Source: an uncultured Chloroflexota bacterium (GTDB lineage: Bacteria; Chloroflexota; Anaerolineae; Promineifilales; Promineifilaceae). From it: DNA of 6,243 nucleotides. Positions 1 through 4,434 of this stretch are shown here, in pieces. The stretch is from the NCBI GenBank assembly GCA_937958365.1, contig CALFEW010000823.1, forward strand, positions 1 through 6,243, written 5' to 3'. Under the pieces are notes generated by a model. The model did no database searches. It was given only the letters and a program-made list of their open reading frames with translations, and was not told where the DNA came from. The stretch's first letter is position 1, and every line of letters begins with the position of its first letter. A program made the position numbers and the translations under genes.

Positions 1-18
1 CAAATACTTACTTTTCAT
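1..18 (-). CDS. Start of an unidentified gene (first six codons only)
   Basis: An ATG at 18-16 on the minus strand reads M-K-S-K-Y-L to the window edge. A strong AGGAG (31-27) lies 8 bases upstream, which is the main reason to call a start here. The gene lies downstream of the dehydrogenase on the same strand, with no convincing terminator between, so it may be the next operon gene. The Lys-containing N-terminus would suit a signal peptide, for instance a sugar-binding protein of an ABC transporter, but six residues cannot show that. Function is unknown. Confidence 0.5.
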
Positions 19-58
19 CGTAAAATCTCCTCTCTAGCTCTTTGGTTTTCTTGAAATT

Positions 59-71
59 GGGGCTAAACCCC
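59..71. other. Small GGGG/CCCC hairpin in the spacer after the operon
   Basis: GGGG-CTAAA-CCCC forms a 4-bp G:C stem with a 5-base loop. No T-run follows it on either strand, so it is not a convincing intrinsic terminator. It sits between the last enzyme gene and the next start codon and could be a weak processing or attenuation structure, or nothing. No other structured element is clear in 19-184, except an AACGGCCGTT palindrome at 158-167. Confidence 0.2.
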
Positions 72-176
72 GGGAACTTGATGTATTGCTGCCTGCACGT
101 TGTAAACTGCTTTTCCGATAAGTTCATACCATAAGTGTTCTCCTTCGGGTGAATTTGAACGGCCGTTTCCCACCAT
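63..176 (-). CDS. Doubtful 37-residue reading frame after the dehydrogenase
   Basis: An ATG at 176-174 lies 8 bases after the dehydrogenase stop, with AGAGG (185-181) 4 bases upstream, and the frame runs to TAG at 65-63. The peptide contains Y-E-L-I-G-K-A-V-Y-N-V-Q-A-A-I-H-Q-V-P-G. This loosely resembles the N-terminal helix of the GxxExxY family (pattern: E-I-I-G-A-A-I-E-V-H-x-x-L-G-P-G), but the rest of that family is absent. It could be a small operon-linked protein, a decayed fragment, or chance. The resemblance is from memory and weak. Confidence 0.2.
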   Translation of the reverse strand: MVGNGRSNSPEGEHLWYELIGKAVYNVQAAIHQVPGV

Positions 177-184
177 CCTGCCTC

Positions 185-1207
185 TCATTCCTCTTCCAGA
201 TTGATGAGAATCTTGGTAAAACCGGCCGGGTTGCTATCCCAGGCGGCAAACGCCTGGGCTGTAGCTGAAAATGGGTAGGTGGCGCTGATGAGGTCGCGGA
301 ACGGCCGTTCCCGCCGTTCCAACATCTTGATCACCGCCGGAAACACGCGCAAAGCGTTGCGCGAGCCGAGAATGTCCAGCTCTTTGCGCACAAAATCGGT
401 CGTGTCATAGGTTACCACGTCTTTGGCGTAACCCACGTACACCACGCGCCCGGAATAAGCGACCGCGGCCACCGCCAGCCGGAAGGTGTCCGGCAGCCCG
501 ACAGCTTCAATCGCCACGCTGACCCCTTCGTTGTGCGTCAGGCGGGCCACTTCGGCCAGCACGTCCTGGGTTTGCGAGTTGATCAGGTGCTGCGCGCCAA
601 ATGTTTGCGCCGTCGCCAGCTTGGCGTCATCCACGTCTACGGCGATGACCGTGGCCCCTTTGCGGGCGGCGGCGACCATCACGCCAATGCCAATGGCCCC
701 GCAGCCGATGACCAGCACGGTATCAATTTCGCTGATACGGCCGCGATTGGCGGCGTGGTAGCCCACGCTCAGCGGTTCCACCAGGGCCAGCTCTTCCAGC
801 GATAAAATCTCGCTGGCGAACACCTGGCTGTAATGGATGGCGAAGCGGCGGCGCATGGCCCCGTCGCGCTGCACGCCGAGGGTCTGGTTGAACTGGCAGC
901 AGTTGGGACGGCCGTTGCGGCAAGAGGGGCAAATACCACAGGCGGTGTAGGGCGAGAGCATGACGTTGCTGCCCAGACGGATGGCGTCCGGCACGGCTTC
1001 GCCTTTGGCAGTGATGACGCCGCTGACTTCGTGGCCGGGGATGCGCGGGTAACTGACCAGGGCTAGCTTGCCGCGATAGCTGTTCAGATCCGTGCCGCAC
1101 AGGCCGATGGTGTGAACCTCAATCAGCACGTCTTCCGGGCCGACGTGAGGTTCGTCTACTTCAATGATGGCGATTTGCCGGGGTTGTTGCAGTGAGATGG
1201 CTTGCAT
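185..1207 (-). CDS. Zinc-dependent medium-chain dehydrogenase, LgoD-like (probable L-galactonate 5-dehydrogenase)
   Basis: This is a cytosolic NAD-dependent polyol or sugar-acid dehydrogenase of 340 residues, normal for the family. From Met at 1207 the catalytic zinc ligands are C37, H59-E60 (motif G-H-E) and E144. The structural zinc cysteines C90, C93, C96 and C104 have the usual spacing. A Rossmann fold follows with G-C-G-A-I-G at 168-173, and D191 after the second strand favours NAD+. The S-Y-P-R-x-x-G-H-E segment, the N-G-R-x-N-C-C stretch, G-V-Q-R-D-G and the late K-E-L-D-I-L-G-S-R-N-A resemble E. coli LgoD/YjjN as I remember it. That enzyme oxidises L-galactonate to D-tagaturonate. In this operon it would take the acid made by the upstream lactonase. 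I chose Met 1207 because M-Q-A-I matches the usual family start; GGAG lies 12 bases upstream, a long spacing. ATG 1225 (M-E-F-T-N), which overlaps the lactonase stop by 14 bases, is the alternative. The frame stays open upstream to 1393, but that part only reads the lactonase gene in another frame. A sorbitol- or threonine-type dehydrogenase is possible. Confidence 0.85.
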   Translation of the reverse strand: MQAISLQQPRQIAIIEVDEPHVGPEDVLIEVHTIGLCGTDLNSYRGKLALVSYPRIPGHEVSGVITAKGEAVPDAIRLGSNVMLSPYTACGICPSCRNGRPNCCQFNQTLGVQRDGAMRRRFAIHYSQVFASEILSLEELALVEPLSVGYHAANRGRISEIDTVLVIGCGAIGIGVMVAAARKGATVIAVDVDDAKLATAQTFGAQHLINSQTQDVLAEVARLTHNEGVSVAIEAVGLPDTFRLAVAAVAYSGRVVYVGYAKDVVTYDTTDFVRKELDILGSRNALRVFPAVIKMLERRERPFRDLISATYPFSATAQAFAAWDSNPAGFTKILINLEEE

Positions 1208-1211
1208 GATG

Positions 1212-2078
1212 TTAGTGAACTCCATAAATGCGAGCGGCCGTTGTGCCGAAGACGGCATCGAAGACGGCATCGAAGACGGCATCGAAGACGGCCGTTTGCT
1301 CCGCTTCTGATAATTGGGCCACATAGTCGGCCACCAGCCCCACCACCTGTTCATAGCTGCCCGCTGCCGTACACACCGGCCAATCCGAGCCAAACATCAG
1401 CCGGTCTGGGCCAAAGGCGGCAAACACCACGTCCAGGTACGGCCGAAAATCGGCGGGCTGCCAGGTCTGCCAGTCTGCTTCTGTCACCATGCCGGAGACT
1501 TTGCAAGCGACGTTGGGGTAGGCGGCCAAACGGCGCAAATCTTCGGCCCAGGGCGATAAAACGCCCGCCTTGATGAACGGTTTGGCGAGATGGTCTAGCA
1601 CAAAGGGCTGATTGGGAAACTGGGCGACCAGTTCACAGGCGGCCGGCAAATGTTTGGGGAACAGCAGCAAATCGTAGACCAGATTGTAGTCGGCCAGCAG
1701 GCCGAGGCCGCGCCTGAAATCTTCGCGCAGCATAAAGGCATCGTCCGGTTCGTCGTGGATGACGTGGCGCACGCCGACCAGTTTGGGGTTTTCGGCCAGT
1801 TCGTCTAGCTGCTGACGCAGCCCGGCGCTGCACAAATCCACCCAGCCAACCACGCCCTTGATGAATGGGTTGGCGGCGGCCAAATCCAGCAGCCAGCGGG
1901 TTTCTTCCATTGTCTGGCGGGCCTGGACGGCGATGGTTCCGTCGAAGGCGGTGGCGGTGAGCAACGGCCGTAAATCTTCCGGCAAATGATCACGTTGCAG
2001 CCGTTCCATGCCGGCTCCCATCCAGCCATACTCGCGGGCATTGTACTGCCAGAAATGTTGATGGGCGTCCAGTTTCAT
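1212..2078 (-). CDS. COG3618 amidohydrolase-family sugar lactonase (probable L-galactono/L-fucono-lactonase)
   Basis: This cytosolic TIM-barrel hydrolase of the amidohydrolase superfamily (288 residues) would open the aldonolactone released by the preceding dehydrogenase. Visible marks are the N-terminal D-A-H-Q-H-F-W (H6 and H8), the V-G-V-R-H-V-I-H segment at 101-108, L-D-H-L-A-K-P with H163, and M-F-G-S-D-W-P-V with D232. All are typical of L-fuconolactonase, L-rhamnonolactonase and L-galactonolactonase relatives. The start ATG at 2078 lies 7 bases after the reductase stop. The ribosome binding site is weak (GAG about 9 bases upstream), suggesting coupled translation. The C-terminus is odd: A-V-F-D is repeated three times before A-V-F-G, where relatives usually have a single copy, because of a 12-bp tandem repeat. 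Family assignment is firm; the sugar is inferred from neighbours, with L-fucono-lactone the main alternative. Confidence 0.88.
   Translation of the reverse strand: MKLDAHQHFWQYNAREYGWMGAGMERLQRDHLPEDLRPLLTATAFDGTIAVQARQTMEETRWLLDLAAANPFIKGVVGWVDLCSAGLRQQLDELAENPKLVGVRHVIHDEPDDAFMLREDFRRGLGLLADYNLVYDLLLFPKHLPAACELVAQFPNQPFVLDHLAKPFIKAGVLSPWAEDLRRLAAYPNVACKVSGMVTEADWQTWQPADFRPYLDVVFAAFGPDRLMFGSDWPVCTAAGSYEQVVGLVADYVAQLSEAEQTAVFDAVFDAVFDAVFGTTAARIYGVH
1248..1293. repeat. 12-bp tandem repeat, 3.8 copies, in frame inside the lactonase gene
   Basis: The unit GAAGACGGCATC occurs three times exactly at 1248-1283, then a partial GAAGACGGCC to 1293. Being 12 bp, gain or loss of units keeps the reading frame, adding or removing the four residues F-D-A-V in the last helix of the lactonase. 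The last copy runs into the genome-wide ACGGCCGT motif at 1288-1295. It looks like recent slipped-strand expansion. Confidence 0.95.
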
Positions 2079-2085
2079 CGCAATC

Positions 2086-3015
2086 TCAATTATTCTCCGG
2101 GCGGCCGCTGAGCCAGCTTTTGTTGTGGATGGGGGCGAGGATGGCCTGTACTTCGGCCAGTAGCTCCGGGTCAGGTGGATTTTCCGCCCATTTGACGTTT
2201 TTAGCCATATTTTCGGGGTCGGCTGTGCCCACCATGGTGGTGGTGATGCCGGGATGGGCCAGCGAAAATTGCAAGGCCAACCCGGCGACGTTGACGCCCC
2301 GCGCGCGGCAGTGGGCGGCGGCCTGAGCGCAGGCGGCCCGCACGTCGGCCGGGGCCGGATGCCAGTCGGGCGCGCCCCGGTCGGTGAGCAGGCCCATGCT
2401 CAATGGCGAGGCGCTAATCACGCCGATGCCTTTGGCGTGGAAGTAGGGCAGTTTGTCGGCCAGGGCGGTGTCGTTGAGGCTGTAGCGGCAGTAGGAGAGG
2501 ATGGTGTCTACGGCCGTTTGTTCCGCCACAATCTCAAACGCCTTTAGCGGCAGCCCGGTAATGCCCACAAAACGCACTTTGCCCGTTTCCTGCAAGCGCC
2601 GCAGCGCCGGAATCGTCTCGTTGACCACCTGATTCAAATCGCCAAACTCAATATCGTGGCATTGGATAATGTCCACGTATTCCACGTTCAGACGGCGTAG
2701 GCTCTCATCCACGCTCGCCGTCACCCGCCCGGCGGAAAAATCAAAGGTATCTTCGCCGTAACGGCCCACCTTCGTTGCCAGATAATACCGGTCGCGCGGA
2801 ATCTCTTTAAGCGCTTTGCCCAGCACCGTTTCCGCCAGCGTCAGCCCGTAATAAGGCGATACGTCAATCAAGTTAATGCCTGAATCCAGGCACATATGCA
2901 CGGTGCGGATGCCTTCCGCTTCATTGACTTTGCGAAAGACGTTGCCCAGCGACGACGCGCCAAAACTTAGCGCCGATACCTTTAAGCCCGTCTGTCCTAA
3001 TTCCCGATATTCCAT
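2086..3015 (-). CDS. Aldo/keto reductase, L-galactose dehydrogenase-like
   Basis: This 309-residue NAD(P)-dependent aldo/keto reductase is predicted to oxidise the C1 of L-galactose (or L-fucose) to the lactone in the cytosol. The catalytic tetrad is visible as D51, Y56, K82 and H120. Segments such as I-I-Q-C-H-D-I-E-F-G, V-N-E-T-I-P-A-L, F-V-G-I-T-G-L-P-L, I-L-S-Y-C, G-V-I-S-A-S-P-L-S-M-G-L-L-T and W-H-P-A match plant L-galactose dehydrogenase closely, as I remember that sequence. This goes beyond general family resemblance. Its ATG shares one base with the regulator's TAA (TAATG), and AGGAAG (3027-3022) lies 6 bases upstream, so both the start and translational coupling are well supported. 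It is the first enzyme gene of the operon and would feed the lactonase 7 bases downstream. An L-fucose or D-arabinose dehydrogenase activity is possible, since these enzymes often accept related sugars. Confidence 0.9.
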   Translation of the reverse strand: MEYRELGQTGLKVSALSFGASSLGNVFRKVNEAEGIRTVHMCLDSGINLIDVSPYYGLTLAETVLGKALKEIPRDRYYLATKVGRYGEDTFDFSAGRVTASVDESLRRLNVEYVDIIQCHDIEFGDLNQVVNETIPALRRLQETGKVRFVGITGLPLKAFEIVAEQTAVDTILSYCRYSLNDTALADKLPYFHAKGIGVISASPLSMGLLTDRGAPDWHPAPADVRAACAQAAAHCRARGVNVAGLALQFSLAHPGITTTMVGTADPENMAKNVKWAENPPDPELLAEVQAILAPIHNKSWLSGRPENN

Positions 3016-4037
3016 TACTCACTTCCTGCTTCTTGAGGGGGGCGACCGCTGGACTGCCGGACGAGAATTTCAACCGGCAGAATAATATTTTGCACTGTTT
3101 CCGGCCCTTCGTTTGCCAACCGGGCTACCAAAAGTCGGGTGGCGCGGTAGCCCATCTCGTAGGCGGGCTGCGCCGCTACCGTCAGAAACGGCATCGGGTT
3201 GATGGCGACCGGGATGTCGTCGAAGGAGACGACGGAAATATCTTCAGGAACCTGAATGTCCATGTCGCGCAGCGCCCGCAGTGCGCCATTGGCAATGAAA
3301 TTGTTGACGGCCAGGAAAGCTGTAGGGCGGGGCGTCGTTTGTAGGGCGCGCTGCACCATTTCATACCCTAGCATCTGGCTGAATTCGCCCCAATACACGT
3401 TGGCCGCGTTGTGCGGCAGGTTCGCTTCATTGATTGCCTGACAAAACCCGGCCACACGCTGGCTGGAAGTGGACACATTCTTCGGCCCGGACAAAATTGC
3501 GATGTGCCGGTGTCCTAGTTCGATGAGATAGCGCGTCAACTGGTAAGCGCCGCCTACCGAGTCGCCTTGAATCACGTCCACTTCGGCGTCGTTGACTTCG
3601 CGATCCAAAACCACAACCTTGACGCCCTGGTTTTTAATATTTTCCACGATGTTTGAGGTGCTGCTGCTGGGTACTAACAAAATACCGTCAATGCGCCGTT
3701 TCAAAAGCATCGTCAGGTATTGGGCCTGTTTTTCTTCGGATTCGTCGGTATTGCAGAGGATGACGCTGTAACCGGCTTCTTGCGCCGCGTCTTCGACGCC
3801 ACGCGCCAGGGTGGTCCAAAAGGGGTTGGTGATGTCGGTGAGGACGAGGGCCAGGGTGTTGGTCTGGTTGAAGCGCAGGCTCGGACCTAGCATGTTGGGC
3901 ACGTAGCCCAGTTGGGAGATAGCTGCTTCAACCCTGGCTCGCGTTTCCTCGCGCACGTAGCCGGAGTTGTTGATGACGCGGGAAACAGTCATAGGAGCAA
4001 CGCCAGCTTGTTTGGCAACATCACGGATAGTGGGCAT
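3015..4037 (-). CDS. LacI-family transcriptional regulator of the sugar operon
   Basis: This is a 340-residue LacI/GalR-type regulator. An N-terminal helix-turn-helix at about residues 3-24 (T-I-R-D-V-A-K-Q-A-G-V-A-P-M-T-V-S-R-V-I-N-N) is followed by the hinge at 47-56 and a periplasmic-binding-protein-like effector domain (from L62; N-P-F-W at 71-74, D-R-E, V-V-S-F-D-D-I-P). It is the first gene of the operon it presumably controls, directly behind the promoter, so autoregulation is likely, with the sugar or a pathway intermediate as inducer. Start at 4037 is chosen because AGGAG lies 5 bases upstream and M-P-T-I-R-D-V is the canonical family start. ATG 4061 would add eight residues (M-L-R-G-R-G-E-L) and lies inside the operator. 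The hinge reads L-G-P-S-L where relatives usually have L-A-R-S-L. Recognition-helix residues P15 and M16 replace the Tyr-Gln of E. coli LacI. Confidence 0.93.
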   Translation of the reverse strand: MPTIRDVAKQAGVAPMTVSRVINNSGYVREETRARVEAAISQLGYVPNMLGPSLRFNQTNTLALVLTDITNPFWTTLARGVEDAAQEAGYSVILCNTDESEEKQAQYLTMLLKRRIDGILLVPSSSTSNIVENIKNQGVKVVVLDREVNDAEVDVIQGDSVGGAYQLTRYLIELGHRHIAILSGPKNVSTSSQRVAGFCQAINEANLPHNAANVYWGEFSQMLGYEMVQRALQTTPRPTAFLAVNNFIANGALRALRDMDIQVPEDISVVSFDDIPVAINPMPFLTVAAQPAYEMGYRATRLLVARLANEGPETVQNIILPVEILVRQSSGRPPQEAGSE

Positions 4038-4042
4038 CAATT

Positions 4043-4047
4043 CTCCT
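4043..4047 (-). promoter_or_regulatory. Ribosome binding site that sets the regulator start
   Basis: AGGAG on the minus strand lies 5 bases before ATG 4037. It decides the start M-P-T-I over the upstream in-frame ATG at 4061, which has no comparable site. Confidence 0.85.
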
Positions 4048-4056
4048 CTTCCTCGC

Positions 4057-4089
4057 AACATGTTATGGGTAACATGTTATGCGTAACAT
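4057..4089. promoter_or_regulatory. Tandem 14-bp operator array, probable LacI-family binding sites
   Basis: AACATGTTATGNGT is repeated at 4057-4070 and 4071-4084, then AACAT to 4089. Read in the other register this gives two adjacent sites, TGTTA-TGGG-TAACA (4061-4074) and TGTTA-TGCG-TAACA (4075-4088), each a dyad with 5-bp arms. Fourteen-bp dyads with a C/G centre are typical of LacI-family operators. The array covers the predicted transcription start and touches the -10 box, the right place for repression. A further dyad, AACAT-TAT-ATGTT, lies at 4085-4097 over the -10. That the adjacent regulator binds here is an inference. Confidence 0.8.
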
Positions 4090-4115
4090 TATATGTTTTT
4101 CACAAAGATTGTCAA
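4088..4115 (-). promoter_or_regulatory. Consensus sigma-70 promoter of the regulator and sugar operon
   Basis: On the minus strand, TTGACA at 4115-4110 and TATAAT at 4093-4088 are both perfect consensus, separated by 16 bases. Transcription should begin near 4081, about 44 bases before the regulator's ATG. No other promoter is obvious inside the operon, so all four genes probably depend on this one. Such a strong core needs tight repression, which fits the operators lying on it. Confidence 0.85.
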
Positions 4116-4197
4116 CAGTGGATTGGATAAAACGGTCAGGATTTTTCTCTGGACCGAAGCCAGACCGCTGACATTGCGGAAGATACTGGAGAGTGGC

Positions 4198-4225
4198 GAG
4201 TCTTTAATCTTCAATCTTTAGACTC
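4198..4225. repeat. AT-rich inverted repeat with internal direct repeat
   Basis: GAGTCT at 4198-4203 pairs with AGACTC at 4220-4225 across a 16-base AT-rich loop, and AATCTT occurs twice inside. The stem is short and no T-run follows, so it is not clearly a terminator. It may be a protein-binding site or filler separating the two divergent promoters. Confidence 0.4.
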
Positions 4226-4260
4226 AAGCGGTGGGAGCGGCGATATTGGCGGCGTTGGCA

Positions 4261-4269
4261 TGGTATAAT
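4261..4269 (+). promoter_or_regulatory. Extended -10 promoter for the macroglobulin gene
   Basis: TGG-TATAAT is a perfect -10 hexamer with the TGn extension. There is no good -35 at 16-18 bases (the nearest, TTGGCG at 4246, is only 12 bases away), as is usual for extended -10 promoters. Start would fall near 4276, giving an untranslated leader of about 160 bases. Confidence 0.55.
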
Positions 4270-4387
4270 CTGTTGGGGTTGAATGGGGCGGCGGGAGGAA
4301 CGGCCGTTCTGGAACGCGGACAGGTGCAAAGCCTGCGTTCACAGGGAACCAAAACCACTCCGGCAGCGTCTTTTACAACAGCACGCC

Positions 4388-4418
4388 CTTTGTCCCTTAT
4401 GTCCCTTTGTTCCTTTGT
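4388..4418 (+). repeat. Pyrimidine-rich imperfect repeats in the macroglobulin leader
   Basis: Three imperfect copies of a TGTCCCTTT-like unit (TGTCCCTTA, TGTCCCTTTG, TTCCTTTG) lie just before the ribosome binding site. They could base-pair loosely with the purine-rich AGGAG region or simply be low-complexity sequence. No function can be read from them. Confidence 0.5.
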
Positions 4419-4434
4419 ATAACAGGAGACCATC

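Larger units (their letters stand above)
4116..4434. other. Divergent spacer upstream of the macroglobulin gene
   Basis: No convincing gene is present. Contents in order: unremarkable sequence at 4116-4197; an AT-rich inverted repeat (4198-4225); an extended -10 promoter (4261-4269); GAACGGCCGTTC (4298-4309); an imperfect hairpin AACGC...GCGTT with inner AGG/CCT (4313-4339); pyrimidine-rich repeats (4388-4418); and the macroglobulin ribosome binding site AGGAG (4424-4428). Small frames here, such as a GTG-started 63-codon one at 4231-4422, lack ribosome binding sites and family features. Confidence 0.6.

Noticed and set aside
59..71. Intrinsic terminator for the sugar operon
   Set aside because: The stem is only 4 bp and no T-run follows on either strand.
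8..127. 39-codon minus-strand frame (M-N-L-S-E-K...) overlapping the start of the partial gene
   Set aside because: The nearest AGGAG is 12 bases away and better explained otherwise, it overlaps the well-supported start at 18, and no family is recognised.
158..167. AACGGCCGTT as a local operator in the spacer
   Set aside because: The same palindrome recurs throughout coding regions of the window, so it is a genome-wide motif rather than a site for this operon.
1208..1393. N-terminal extension of the zinc dehydrogenase up to 1393, with a P-S-S-M repeat
   Set aside because: It lies wholly over the lactonase C-terminal coding region, its repeat is only the 12-bp tandem repeat read in another frame, and dehydrogenase homology starts at M-Q-A-I.
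4057..4089. CRISPR-like or mobile-element repeat
   Set aside because: The 14-bp units are adjacent, lack spacers, form dyads and sit exactly on the promoter, as operators do.
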